Below are positions 6,196 through 15,124 of a stretch of 33,006 nt of DNA, one piece after another. Every line of letters begins with the position of its first letter. Position 1 is the first letter of the stretch. Position numbers and translations under genes: made by a program. The notes below the pieces were generated by a model that made no database searches, was not told the origin of the DNA, and saw only the letters and a list, made by a program, of their open reading frames with translations. The DNA is from Methanomassiliicoccaceae archaeon UBA480 (GTDB lineage Archaea > Thermoplasmatota > Thermoplasmata > Methanomassiliicoccales > Methanomethylophilaceae): the NCBI GenBank assembly GCA_002506425.1, contig DAXO01000032.1, positions 1-33,006 on the forward strand, in the 5' to 3' direction.

Positions 6196-8361
6196 ATGAG
6201 GATATCCGTCACTGGAACGGTCCAAGGGGTCGGATTCAGACCCGCGGTGTACAGAGCCGCCGTCAGATGCGGCGCATCAGGGACCGTCCGCAACGACGGA
6301 TCCGCTGTAGTGATATACACGGATAAGGGCGACGAGCTTCTGTCCGAGCTCATGAAGGACCTTCCTCCTCTGGCGAGGATAGAGAGCATCGAGAAGGACG
6401 AAGTCGCCTATGAAGGGGCCCCGGGCTTCTCCATCATAGGGTCCGAAGGGGCCGGCTCAGGAGCTTCGATTCCGGCCGACAGCGCGATATGCGACAATTG
6501 CATCAGAGAGATGCTCTCGCCCGGTAGAAGAAGCGGATATCCGTTCACGACATGCACGGGCTGCGGTCCGAGATTCACGCTTCTCAGGGGGATCCCCTAT
6601 GACCGCGACAGAACGTCGATGGACTGCTTCCCCATGTGCCCGGAATGCGGGCGCGAGTTCTTGGATCCGGCCGACAGGAGGTTCCACCATCAGACCATCG
6701 CCTGCCCCGAATGCGGACCGAGATACAGGCTGGTGACAGCGGACGGGAAAATCACGGAAGATGACCCCATGGGAGTCCTGGCGTCACTTCTGGATTCGGG
6801 AGGCAGAGCTGTCCTAAAAGGCTGGGGAGGAACCCATATCTGCTGCGGCCTGGATCGCGTTGAAGAGCTCAGAAGATGGTACGGCCGTCCTCAGAAGCCG
6901 TTCGCGATCATGGCTCGGGACATGGAAGCGGTCGGACGGTACGCCGATCCCACGCAAGAGGAGGAGACGGCCATGCTGTCTCCGGGGAGACCGATAGTCC
7001 TCTGCCGCAAAAAATCCATGGATATCATGGAGGACGTCTCCCCCGGACTGGACAACGTGGGCATGTTCCTGCCATACACCGGGATGCATCACATCCTGTT
7101 CTCGCGCATGAAGACGGATGCGCTCGTGATGACCTCCGCCAACCCTCCCGGAGAGCCCATGGCCGTTTCGGATGCGGATGCACTCCGCATAGAGGCCGAT
7201 GCTTGGCTCCTCCACGATCAGGAGATCGTGAACAGAGCAGACGACACCGTCCTCCGTATGCTCGGGAATCGCACGCAATTCATCAGGAGGTCCAGAGGAT
7301 ACGTGCCGTACCACGTTTCCGTCGCCGACTCGGGAGATGCGGTGGCGCTGGGAGCGCAGGAGAACCTGGCAGGTGCAGTTGCATCGGACGGAAGGATCTG
7401 GCCCACCCAGTACATAGGCAACGGGGAGAAGATCGGCGTCCCGGAATACCTGGAAGAAGCGGTCCGCAGGCAGATGGAATTCGTCGGATGCGAACCCGGG
7501 GCGATAGCCGTGGACCTGCACCCCGGATACTCGAACCGGCGTCTCGCCAGAGAACTTTCGGAAGAATACAAAGCGGAGATCGTCGAAGTGCAGCATCATT
7601 GGGCGCATGCGGCATCTCTCATGGCCGATGAAGGGATCGAATCCTGCGTCGCCCTGACCCTGGACGGCACCGGCCACGGCGACGACGGCACCGCCTGGGG
7701 AGGCGAGATCCTCGATGCCGACCTCTCCGCATACAGAAGGGCGGGACACCTCCAGGGGATCCCGCTGCTCGGATCGGAGAAGGCGCTCTACGATCTCCGC
7801 AGACTGACATTCGCGATAGACGCGATGAACGGCATGGAGAATAGCGATTTCACGGAAAGGGAATCGCAGGTGCTGTCCAAGCTCATGGACAGAAGCGTGA
7901 AGAGCTCGTCCATGGGACGCGTGCTCGATGCGCTGTCGTACCGTCTCGGAGTCTGCTCCGTCAGAACATACGACGGAGAGCCGGCCATGAAGCTCGAGCC
8001 CCTCCTCGCCAGAGGGAGGCTGATCGACGGATACGAGGTCCGCTCCGAATCCGGTGTAGTCATGACGGCCGAGGCGTTCGCCCGCATAGATCCGAAGGAC
8101 CGCAAAGAAGACGTCGCTTACTCGATCGTCAGCAACATAATGGCCGAGCTTGTAGCCATAGCCTCCGAGGCGGCGGACAGGAGCGGCAGGGAGTGCATAG
8201 GCCTGACAGGCGGCGTATCGTACAACGGTACAATATCCAGGATGTTCGAGGACATGGTTAAATCCACCCAGCACGTTCCCATCCTCCATAGAGCCGTTCC
8301 CAACGGGGACGGGGGCATCTCGGTCGGTCAGGCCGCCATCGCCCTGAGGAGGATAAGATGA
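6196..8361 (+). CDS. hypF: Carbamoyltransferase HypF, [NiFe]-hydrogenase maturation
   Basis: A 721-aa HypF, which turns carbamoyl phosphate and ATP into the carbamoyl group passed to HypE for synthesis of the cyanide ligands of [NiFe]-hydrogenase. Domains in order: acylphosphatase (GTVQGVGFRPAVYR, residues 7-20), two zinc fingers with cysteine pairs at 99/102, 120/123, 148/151 and 170/173, a YrdC-like domain (about 185-370), and a Kae1-like carbamoyltransferase domain with HHWAHAASLMADEG and DGTGHGDDGTAWGGE. All key motifs are intact. Its ATGA stop/start overlap with the next gene shows translational coupling to the phosphatase and cobT. Hydrogenases supply electrons for methyl reduction, but no hydrogenase gene lies in the window. 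Confidence 0.96.
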   Translation: MRISVTGTVQGVGFRPAVYRAAVRCGASGTVRNDGSAVVIYTDKGDELLSELMKDLPPLARIESIEKDEVAYEGAPGFSIIGSEGAGSGASIPADSAICDNCIREMLSPGRRSGYPFTTCTGCGPRFTLLRGIPYDRDRTSMDCFPMCPECGREFLDPADRRFHHQTIACPECGPRYRLVTADGKITEDDPMGVLASLLDSGGRAVLKGWGGTHICCGLDRVEELRRWYGRPQKPFAIMARDMEAVGRYADPTQEEETAMLSPGRPIVLCRKKSMDIMEDVSPGLDNVGMFLPYTGMHHILFSRMKTDALVMTSANPPGEPMAVSDADALRIEADAWLLHDQEIVNRADDTVLRMLGNRTQFIRRSRGYVPYHVSVADSGDAVALGAQENLAGAVASDGRIWPTQYIGNGEKIGVPEYLEEAVRRQMEFVGCEPGAIAVDLHPGYSNRRLARELSEEYKAEIVEVQHHWAHAASLMADEGIESCVALTLDGTGHGDDGTAWGGEILDADLSAYRRAGHLQGIPLLGSEKALYDLRRLTFAIDAMNGMENSDFTERESQVLSKLMDRSVKSSSMGRVLDALSYRLGVCSVRTYDGEPAMKLEPLLARGRLIDGYEVRSESGVVMTAEAFARIDPKDRKEDVAYSIVSNIMAELVAIASEAADRSGRECIGLTGGVSYNGTISRMFEDMVKSTQHVPILHRAVPNGDGGISVGQAAIALRRIR

Positions 8362-9362
8362 GCAACATTCTATTCGTCCTGCTGGACGGGGCCGAAGACG
8401 ACCCCTGCCCGCAATTGGACGGCAGGAAACCCATTGATGTCGCAGAGATGCCTTTCCTTGAATCCAAGGTCAAGCATCGCTACAGAACCACCGGCCGCGG
8501 ATACACACAACTGTTCCTGAACGAATTCTTCACCGGTCACCCTCCGGAGATCGAGAGGGCCGCCCTGGAGGCGCTTGGACTCGGGCTTCCCATATCGGAT
8601 CCGAAGCGCGTAGCCTATCGCCTCAGTCCTGCCAGGATAGAGGACGGAATGGTCCGCTGGTGCTATCACAACTCGGAATTCAAGGACAGGCTCCAGGAGA
8701 GCGTCATGTCGCACATGGACATCCTCGAACCGTACGACCCGAAGATCGAGTTCTTCGTAGAGGGTCGCGCGGTCCTGACCATGGAGTCCGACACCGTTCC
8801 GAAGACCCCGGCTCCGCCAGTCGATGCACCCGTGGTCGAGATCGAAGGACCTCTGGGAGAGCTCATCGAGGCCGTGGCATCCGACATGGACGGCATTACC
8901 GAATACCCCTGGGGATGCGGACGCTGCGGCAGGCAGTACCCGGGATTCCCCGGGATCCGGAACCTGAAAGCGTTCTCGGACAGCCCCACATCGCTAGGAA
9001 TATGCGCATCGCTGGGATACGGGACCGGACTGATCTACGACCTCGAAGACCGCTTCCCGGCAGCCAGGGATGCACTGGAGGACGGCGACGTGTTCCTCCA
9101 TGTGGACGAGGTGGACGAGTACAGCCATCAGAAAGACCCCTTCAAGAAGAAGGCCGTCCTCGAAAGGACGGACGAGCTCATGAGCGAGTATTTCCCCGAT
9201 GCTGACCGCATCGTCTACTTCGCCGACCATGGGACATCGTGCGTCACAGGCGAGCACATCCTCACAGATGTTCCCGTATGGACGACCTTCGATCTCGGAT
9301 ACGAGGAAGGAGCGACGATTCCGCTGAAAGAGCTCGTCCCCTCCATCATAGCACACAGGTGA
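8358..9362 (+). CDS. ApgM-like alkaline-phosphatase-superfamily protein, role uncertain
   Basis: A 334-aa protein related to archaeal cofactor-independent phosphoglycerate mutase (ApgM, about 400 aa). Retained features are the N-terminal metal motif FVLLDGAEDDP, LEALGLGLPIS, HVDEVDEYSHQKDPFKKK and FADHGTSCVTGEHILTDVPV, which carry the expected Asp and His metal ligands. The segment that normally holds the phospho-accepting serine (PxSD) reads GRGYTQLFLNEFF, so the nucleophile appears changed, and a CxxC pair (WGCGRCGRQ) is inserted mid-protein. These changes make a plain glycolytic mutase unlikely. Because it is translationally coupled between hypF and cobT, a phosphatase role in corrinoid assembly, such as removing the phosphate of alpha-ribazole 5'-phosphate, is worth considering (inference). 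Confidence 0.65.
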   Translation: MSNILFVLLDGAEDDPCPQLDGRKPIDVAEMPFLESKVKHRYRTTGRGYTQLFLNEFFTGHPPEIERAALEALGLGLPISDPKRVAYRLSPARIEDGMVRWCYHNSEFKDRLQESVMSHMDILEPYDPKIEFFVEGRAVLTMESDTVPKTPAPPVDAPVVEIEGPLGELIEAVASDMDGITEYPWGCGRCGRQYPGFPGIRNLKAFSDSPTSLGICASLGYGTGLIYDLEDRFPAARDALEDGDVFLHVDEVDEYSHQKDPFKKKAVLERTDELMSEYFPDADRIVYFADHGTSCVTGEHILTDVPVWTTFDLGYEEGATIPLKELVPSIIAHR

Positions 9363-9366
9363 CAAA

Positions 9367-10485
9367 ATGGACTTCGAACTTCCGCCATCTCTAGGCGTAT
9401 ACGGCAATCAGACCATAGCGAAGGACGTCCTTTCCAGGATCTGGGGCAAACGCGGCGTCTTCACATGCACCGTGGCCAACACCAGGACGTCGACGATCCC
9501 GGGGCTCTCGGATGCAGGAGACACGCCTGAGCTGACCATGTTCACAGGACCCGCTGACGCGGAGCTGCTGGTGAACGGCAAGGTCACCTGCATGAAGGGC
9601 ATCCCCATCAACCCCGGAGGCATACCGACGCCTGCCACCCTCACCATGGCCGCATTGCAGCTGTCCGGCATGCCCTATTTCATCGTGAACGGGGGATGCT
9701 CCATCGAGCCGTTCGTCCCCTATTTCGATATGGGCGGCGAATGCGGCGAGAAGATCACCACCGGAAAGGCGGTCAAGAACGCCAGAAAGGAATACGAGAA
9801 AGGCGTCATGCTGGGAGAGCTTCTTGCAAGGAACAGCGACTTCCTCATAGTCAGCGAAAGCTGCGCGGGAGGAACCACCACCGCGCTGGCCGTCATGACC
9901 GCCATGGGCGTGGTCAAGGAGAATCTGGTCAGCAGCAGCTCGCCGAACAACCCCAAGGAGCTGAAATCCAAGGTTGTCAGGGAGGCTCTGGAAGCGGCGG
10001 GTATCGAGCCGGGAGGCATGGCCGGAGACCCGCTCGGAGCAATAGAGCGTGTCGGAGACCCGATGATGCCGGCGAACATAGGCATCATCTGCGGAGCGGC
10101 ACCCCACATCCCCGTGATCATCGGAGGGGGCACCCAGATGGGCGCGGTCATAGCCGGCGTCGTCGCTCTCCGTCCCGATCTCATAGGGAACATCATCCAG
10201 GGGACCACGAGATGGCTCATGGACGATGCGAACTCCAGCATGAGAAGGATCATCGACTCCATAACTCCCGACGTCCCTGCGGTATTCGTCAATGTCGACT
10301 ACTCGAAGAGCCCGTACGAGGGACTGCAGGCGTACGAATGGGGATTCATAAAGGAAGGAGTGGGCTGCGGAGGCTCGTCCGTTGGGGCTGTAGCCATGAG
10401 CGCGGGGAAGATCACCGCGGAAGACCTATCCAGAAAGGTGGAAGAGATCTACCGCGGCATAATGGGCGACTCGATCGCTCCCTGA
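9367..10485 (+). CDS. cobT: Archaeal CobT, nicotinate-nucleotide-dependent phosphoribosyltransferase
   Basis: A 372-aa member of the archaeal CobT family (MJ1598 type). It transfers phosphoribose from nicotinate mononucleotide to the lower-ligand base, producing the alpha-ribotide used by CobS. Recognisable segments are FTCTVANTRTSTIPGLSDAG, NPGGIPTPATLTMAALQLS, SESCAGGTTTALAVMTAMG, PVIIGGGTQMGAVIAGV and EGVGCGGSSVGAVAMSAG. The gene starts 4 nt after the ApgM-like gene and its last 74 nt overlap the 3' end of convergent cobY. It closes the plus-strand group, facing the rest of the nucleotide-loop pathway. Confidence 0.92.
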   Translation: MDFELPPSLGVYGNQTIAKDVLSRIWGKRGVFTCTVANTRTSTIPGLSDAGDTPELTMFTGPADAELLVNGKVTCMKGIPINPGGIPTPATLTMAALQLSGMPYFIVNGGCSIEPFVPYFDMGGECGEKITTGKAVKNARKEYEKGVMLGELLARNSDFLIVSESCAGGTTTALAVMTAMGVVKENLVSSSSPNNPKELKSKVVREALEAAGIEPGGMAGDPLGAIERVGDPMMPANIGIICGAAPHIPVIIGGGTQMGAVIAGVVALRPDLIGNIIQGTTRWLMDDANSSMRRIIDSITPDVPAVFVNVDYSKSPYEGLQAYEWGFIKEGVGCGGSSVGAVAMSAGKITAEDLSRKVEEIYRGIMGDSIAP

Positions 10486-11080
10486 AGAAGCTCCGGGCCA
10501 GATCCAGCTCCCTGGGGGTGTTGACGTTGACCGCCAGCTCCGGCCAGTTGGTATCGAACAGATACTCCTCCAGGAATTCCCCCGCCAGAGTCTTCTGACG
10601 GTTCATTATGCAGAGGCCGGACAGCACCCAGCTGTTCCCCCTCTCTTCCCTCGTATACGATGGAGTGATGCCGATTCCGCGGACCGTCCTCTCATCCACC
10701 ACCGCTATGGCGGAATCCATAACACGGGGATTGAAGTATTCTATGAAGCGGTCGACGACTTCGGTCGTCAGAAGAGGGAGGTCGGAAGGGCATGTGAGGA
10801 CGTAGTCGCCCTCCATGAGTTTGAACGACGCATGCAGGTCGTCCATGAAGCTCTCTCCCGATGTACGGATGGTCTCGACACCCATCCCGTTGAGATATTC
10901 CTCCGTGCAGAGCGTGTGATCGCTTACGGAGACGAACACCTTGTCTATGTTCTTAGAGGCCTGGAGAGCATCCAGGACGCGTTGAACGGTCGGCTTGTCG
11001 CCTATCATCTGCATGGGCTTCTCTATGCCGCAGCGACCCATCCGCGTACCCTTTCCTCCAGCGTTTATCAGTGCCTGCAT
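10412..11080 (-). CDS. cobY: GTP:adenosylcobinamide-phosphate guanylyltransferase CobY
   Basis: A 222-aa MobA-like nucleotidyltransferase that activates adenosylcobinamide phosphate with GTP to give AdoCbi-GDP, the archaeal replacement for CobU. The nucleotide-binding motif INAGGKGTRMG lies at residues 5-15, followed by EKPMQMIGDKP; TCPSDLPLLT carries the metal-binding Asp. The start at 11080 is favoured over 11107 because GAAGGT sits 7 nt upstream and the cobS stop is 10 nt away. Normal homology ends near VNTPRELDLARSFF; a basic tail of about 25 residues runs opposite the end of cobT. Confidence 0.92.
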   Translation of the reverse strand: MQALINAGGKGTRMGRCGIEKPMQMIGDKPTVQRVLDALQASKNIDKVFVSVSDHTLCTEEYLNGMGVETIRTSGESFMDDLHASFKLMEGDYVLTCPSDLPLLTTEVVDRFIEYFNPRVMDSAIAVVDERTVRGIGITPSYTREERGNSWVLSGLCIMNRQKTLAGEFLEEYLFDTNWPELAVNVNTPRELDLARSFFRERSSRPLCRGRSLPPFWIGLPR

Positions 11081-11090
11081 GATTCTACCT

Positions 11091-11912
11091 TCAAACGAAG
11101 AGTCCATACGCTATGGACATCACCAGCATGGCTGCGACCCTGCAGATCTCGTGAGTGGCCCCGAGTATATCCCCGTTGACCATCCCGAACACCTTGTTCG
11201 AATGGGTGGCCATGACATATCCCACGACGATGGACACGGCGAGTCCGAAAAGAGCGACGAATACCGCATCCATGGGATAGAAGAACGAATGGCCGTAGAC
11301 CAATCCCCCTACAATCGCTCCGATGATTGAGAACAGGATGACCAGTATGAGGGATATTATGCAGGACCGCACCAGGGAGCGACCGTTGGTCTCACGGACC
11401 TGCTTCCCGGCCATCCCGTTGCTGGGCAGACCGTATGCGGCGGCCACGACCTGGGAGTTCTTCACCAGAATCTCGACCACGGGCGCCATGACGATGATGA
11501 AAATGCCTGCCGTGGCGTATTCCGCGAAATTGAGAAGAGTCACGATCAGCGCGACACCGAGTCCTCCGGCACCTATGAGCGTGTCCTTCAGAGCGCGTAT
11601 GTGATCCTCACGGGTCCCGGCCACGATGGAACCGTCTCCGAAATCTGCCAATCCATCGAAATGGAGGAACCTGCTCCCCGCATACACGGTCGCGAGTAAG
11701 ACCGCGGCCGTAAAGATGGATGAACCGTAGACTCCGTGAACGGTCAGCAGCCCCAAGACCGCCGCCTCTATCAGCACGACCAATCCGATCAATGCACCCA
11801 CAACGGGAGCCAGATGGAAATTGGAATCCATCGCATCCATGTCTTCCTGCGTTATATCCTGCTGCCAGATGGTGAAGAAAGACACCATGGCCTTCAAAGC
11901 ACTGCCTGCCAT
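11091..11912 (-). CDS. cobS: Cobalamin-5'-phosphate synthase CobS
   Basis: A 273-aa integral membrane enzyme that joins AdoCbi-GDP to alpha-ribazole or its phosphate, the final assembly step. The CDP-alcohol-phosphatidyltransferase-like motif appears as FLHFDGLADFGDGSIVAG, and the C-terminus carries GDILGATHEICR. About seven hydrophobic helices are visible. The start at 11912 (MAGSALKAMVSFFTIW) overlaps the end of cbiZ by 19 nt; the longer open frame upstream is Arg-rich and belongs to the shadow of cbiZ. Confidence 0.93.
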   Translation of the reverse strand: MAGSALKAMVSFFTIWQQDITQEDMDAMDSNFHLAPVVGALIGLVVLIEAAVLGLLTVHGVYGSSIFTAAVLLATVYAGSRFLHFDGLADFGDGSIVAGTREDHIRALKDTLIGAGGLGVALIVTLLNFAEYATAGIFIIVMAPVVEILVKNSQVVAAAYGLPSNGMAGKQVRETNGRSLVRSCIISLILVILFSIIGAIVGGLVYGHSFFYPMDAVFVALFGLAVSIVVGYVMATHSNKVFGMVNGDILGATHEICRVAAMLVMSIAYGLFV

Positions 11913-12895
11913 CGACGATCTCCTGCCTTGCTTGCAATCATCACTATGATACGGTCCATGAGCGATCCATCGTGCGGAACGGGGACCCCCAGTATGCTGG
12001 ACGCCTCGGAAAGGACGATCCGCATATCGGAATCGTTTCCGTCCTCGGCCAGCGAATCGACCCTGTCGGCGACGAACCACGACAGATCGAGGAGAGCACG
12101 GACATCATCCGATTCCAGGATGGAATCCATTCTCTCGGCGAACCGGACGCCGTCCATCGTGGATCCGGAGATCGACTCCAGATCTCTGTATCCGAGACCC
12201 ATCCTCTTCAGGATCTTCTCAGGAGTCATCGGAGACGGATGCTCGTTGCGGATATCCAGCGCATAGCCTACGCTCGCGGAAACCGCTCTGGCCGATGCTA
12301 TCCCTATGTCGGATCCCGTTCCGGTCCAGGCAACCCTGTTCTCCCCTTTCGGGGATATGACGGCCATGGCGTCGGATGTCGTGCCCGTCTCTATAAAGCC
12401 GTGCTCTGCCATGGAGACGGATTTGGCCTCGACGATCGGGATGAATAGATTGACCTTCCCCTCCTCCGTAAGCGGAAGCGGTGACACGAGGCATATGTTG
12501 ATCGTTCCCGCCTTCATCTCCCTGGCGCGACGCTGCGATACTACCGCATTCTCCTCGTAGTCCTCGAGAACCATCCCTGCCGCCACGTGATTGCTCAGAC
12601 CGGCGGTGGCGAAGGCGACGGCCTCAATCCCCCCGTAGGAGCATTCCTTCAGATTGAAGACGTAGTCGACCTCAGCGGCGGTCATCATCCCGAGCGTGTC
12701 CTCGGGCAGACCGAGCGCATCCCTCACACGGGCTGCATCCTTGACCGGATCGTCGCAGCAGTAGTCCTTCGGAACCTGCATTATGAATGCAGCACTCACC
12801 TCAGACGAACCGCCGTTGAGAACCGCGCAGCTCAGCGACTCCATCCTCTCGGAGAAACGGACGATGCCTACCGGCCATCCATCCACCTCACGCAT
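11894..12895 (-). CDS. cbiZ: Adenosylcobinamide amidohydrolase CbiZ with C-terminal extension
   Basis: A 333-aa CbiZ, which cleaves the nucleotide-loop side of cobinamide or pseudocobalamin to give adenosylcobyric acid, allowing imported corrinoids to be rebuilt. Signatures are SCAVLNGGSS, ATAGLSNHVAAG, GTINICLVSPLPLTEEGKVNL and VAWTGTGSDIGIASA. Typical CbiZ proteins are about 220-240 aa; about 110 extra C-terminal residues follow HPSPMTPEKILKRM and look helical, with no recognised domain. The start is uncertain: 12895 is the first ATG after cbiB and no ATG, GTG or TTG exists just upstream within the short gap, although homology may begin a few residues earlier. It sits in the cobD-cbiB-cbiZ-cobS-cobY operon. 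Confidence 0.9.
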   Translation of the reverse strand: MREVDGWPVGIVRFSERMESLSCAVLNGGSSEVSAAFIMQVPKDYCCDDPVKDAARVRDALGLPEDTLGMMTAAEVDYVFNLKECSYGGIEAVAFATAGLSNHVAAGMVLEDYEENAVVSQRRAREMKAGTINICLVSPLPLTEEGKVNLFIPIVEAKSVSMAEHGFIETGTTSDAMAVISPKGENRVAWTGTGSDIGIASARAVSASVGYALDIRNEHPSPMTPEKILKRMGLGYRDLESISGSTMDGVRFAERMDSILESDDVRALLDLSWFVADRVDSLAEDGNDSDMRIVLSEASSILGVPVPHDGSLMDRIIVMIASKAGDRRWQAVL

Positions 12896-12915
12896 CTCCG
12901 TAGATGATATGTATT

Positions 12916-13932
12916 TCAGAACAGAGACCCCCAGAATCCGAAGAGCGAATCCTCTGCGAGAACCTGGACATGAACTCCGAGGAAGGTGTATAGGACCAAA
13001 CAGACGGTGAGGATGAAGATGACGGATGTGAGCTCCACGAGCTTCCAGCATCTCCTGACGTCCTCCGTGGTAGGCAACGGCCCCTCTCCCATGAAGTAGA
13101 CGCCGCGCTTCTCCATGCCTATCCCCAGAGCAGCCGCGACTGCGGTCATGGACCATCCGCTGTTAGGGCTCGGAGTCTTTCCATGCTCCGCACGCGCTGC
13201 AGGAACCGCCGCCTTCCAATCCATCCCAAGGATCATGGCCGCCAGGGCGATGAAGTACGGGGATATGCGGGATGTGACGAAGCCTAGGACGTCATCGAAC
13301 TTCGCAGGGAAGAATCCGAGGCGTGCATACTTCTCGTTGAGATACCCCCACATGGCATCCATCAGATTGGCGCATCTGAACATTACCGCGCCCGGAAGCC
13401 CCAATATGCCGAAATAGAGCATCGGGGAGAATGCGCTGTCCACGAGATTCTCCGAGATCGTCTCGCAGCACGAGGAGGCGACATGCTCGGCATCCATCCC
13501 TTTGGTGTTGCGGCTGACGATCATCTGAACGCGGGAATCCGCATCCTCGATGTCGCCCTTCTCTATGTCCTCGCATATGGGCTCGCAGTGGTGCCTGAAC
13601 GAGAACACCGCGAAGGATGTCTTGAACATGAGAGCCGTCAGAACGATCCAGCACACCTCGCCCAGCAGAGGATCTATCGCCGAGAGGCCGATCCTGGCGA
13701 ACGAGGTCAGCAGAAGACCTATCCCTGCAAAGAGCAGGAAAACGAACAGATACGACAGGAATCCGATGACACTGGCCATGCGGGAGGTCCTGTTGCCCAC
13801 ATGCCTGTCGATGGCCGACAGGATGTTGCCCATCCATCTCAGCGGATGAACCGAGTTCGGCACCTCTCCGATGAAGCGGTCTATCAGCAGCGCCAGAATG
13901 ACGACTAGTATCGCATCTGCCCAAAGCGGCAT
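12916..13932 (-). CDS. cbiB: Adenosylcobinamide-phosphate synthase CbiB
   Basis: A 338-aa membrane enzyme that attaches (R)-1-amino-2-propanol phosphate to adenosylcobyric acid. Typical CbiB signatures are LIDRFIGEVPNSVHPLRWMG near the N-terminus, SRNTKGMDAEHVASSCCETISENLVDS in the middle, and PSPNSGWSMTAVAAALG with the catalytic loop. Several hydrophobic helices are evident. It begins 4 nt after the cobD stop and directly supplies the substrate of CobY. Confidence 0.94.
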   Translation of the reverse strand: MPLWADAILVVILALLIDRFIGEVPNSVHPLRWMGNILSAIDRHVGNRTSRMASVIGFLSYLFVFLLFAGIGLLLTSFARIGLSAIDPLLGEVCWIVLTALMFKTSFAVFSFRHHCEPICEDIEKGDIEDADSRVQMIVSRNTKGMDAEHVASSCCETISENLVDSAFSPMLYFGILGLPGAVMFRCANLMDAMWGYLNEKYARLGFFPAKFDDVLGFVTSRISPYFIALAAMILGMDWKAAVPAARAEHGKTPSPNSGWSMTAVAAALGIGMEKRGVYFMGEGPLPTTEDVRRCWKLVELTSVIFILTVCLVLYTFLGVHVQVLAEDSLFGFWGSLF

Positions 13933-13936
13933 GGAC

Positions 13937-15046
13937 TCACCCGTTCAGGACGGAGTCGACAGCGGCGACGAAGCGGCAGTTCCGCTCCCTGTCCTTGACG
14001 CTGTACCGCACGTATGATGTGAACTCGGGTCCGAAGGACGAGCAATCCCTTACGGCGATCCCCTTGGAGAGCATCCTGGCCTTGAATTCCTGAGCGTCCA
14101 TCCCTATAGGCTCCAGGGAATTGAAATAGAAGAAGGAGTCAGACACCTCGCCTGCGGGGAATCCGACGCTCTTGAGGGACGCGTTCATAGCCTCCGATTC
14201 CTCGGCCATGACGCCTGCGGCGTGATCAACATAGCTCTGGCAGTCCCTGAGCAGCGCCGTTGCGACGGCCTGCTCGATCTGACCGACGTTCCAGGTCATG
14301 CGTACCTTCTCCATGCTCTCCGCAATATCCGGACTGGCCATGCAGAACCCTATGCGTATGCCTGGGATGGCGAAGGATTTGGTTAGTGACGAGGCGACGA
14401 CCAGATTGTTGAAGCGCGATACCGCGCCCGAGAGCGTGTTGTCGACGAATCCTGGAACCAGCTCGAGAAGCGTCTCATCCAGGAAGACGAGAACACCCAT
14501 GTCCTCGCATTCGCGTACTATGCGTATGAGCTTGTCTTTAGGCTCTATGCGTCCTGTAGGGTTGTTTGGGTTGCATATGTAGACAGCCTTGGCGCCTTCC
14601 GCCTTCTCCAGGAGACGATCCGCATCGATACGGAAATCCTCTTCCGGCAGAAGCCTGAACGGATCTATATTCGCACCGACGATCCTGCATTGCTGAGTGT
14701 ATTCGGCGAAACTCGGACAGGGTATGACGACGCGATCCCCTCTCTCGAAAAACGTGTTGGGGACGTTGCGTATGATATCGGACGATCCCGCACCTATGAC
14801 TATCGACTCGGTCCCGACATTGAAGGCTTTCGAAATCACATCCTTCAGCTCGGAGCATGAATCATCGGGATAGTGGCCCACGTCTGCCAGAGCGGCCTGG
14901 ACGATCTCCGCCAGGCATTCCGGCGGTCCGAAGGGGTTGAGATTGTGACTGTAGTCCTCCACTCCCGCGGTCTTCCAGGCCTGTCCGCCATGGACCGTCT
15001 TGGGGAGTCCGAGGAGCTCACCCCTTGGATTGATGCGTCCCTTCAT
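13937..15046 (-). CDS. cobD: L-threonine-O-3-phosphate decarboxylase CobD
   Basis: A 369-aa PLP-dependent, aminotransferase-fold enzyme that makes (R)-1-amino-2-propanol phosphate for CbiB. PLP-binding features are ICNPNNPTGR (residues 157-166), the DET motif at 190-192, and the Schiff-base lysine K223 in ASSLTKSFAIPGIRIGF. Histidinol-phosphate aminotransferase is a relative, but the N-terminal VHGGQAW and SHNLNPFGPP and the operon context favour CobD. It is the first gene of the corrinoid operon; a strong TATA box 27 nt upstream of the ATG indicates a leaderless transcript. Confidence 0.92.
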   Translation of the reverse strand: MKGRINPRGELLGLPKTVHGGQAWKTAGVEDYSHNLNPFGPPECLAEIVQAALADVGHYPDDSCSELKDVISKAFNVGTESIVIGAGSSDIIRNVPNTFFERGDRVVIPCPSFAEYTQQCRIVGANIDPFRLLPEEDFRIDADRLLEKAEGAKAVYICNPNNPTGRIEPKDKLIRIVRECEDMGVLVFLDETLLELVPGFVDNTLSGAVSRFNNLVVASSLTKSFAIPGIRIGFCMASPDIAESMEKVRMTWNVGQIEQAVATALLRDCQSYVDHAAGVMAEESEAMNASLKSVGFPAGEVSDSFFYFNSLEPIGMDAQEFKARMLSKGIAVRDCSSFGPEFTSYVRYSVKDRERNCRFVAAVDSVLNG

Positions 15047-15067
15047 ATCAACATATAGTAGGTACTA

Positions 15068-15077
15068 GATATATAAA
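15068..15077 (-). promoter_or_regulatory. TATA box of the cobD operon
   Basis: TTTATATATC on the minus strand, a near-consensus archaeal TATA box centred 27 nt before the cobD ATG. Confidence 0.7.
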
Positions 15078-15124
15078 CACAAGACGAGCTGGCTTTGGCG
15101 ACGGAACCTGCCGGCGACTGGGAG

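Noticed and set aside
6814..8289. 491-aa open frame antisense to hypF
   Set aside because: It lies wholly opposite a well-conserved hypF and has no recognisable domain; long antisense frames are common at this base composition.
15047..15124. Possible cobalamin riboswitch before cobD
   Set aside because: The ATG is 27 nt from the TATA box, leaving no leader for a riboswitch, and B12-box-like sequence is not visible.
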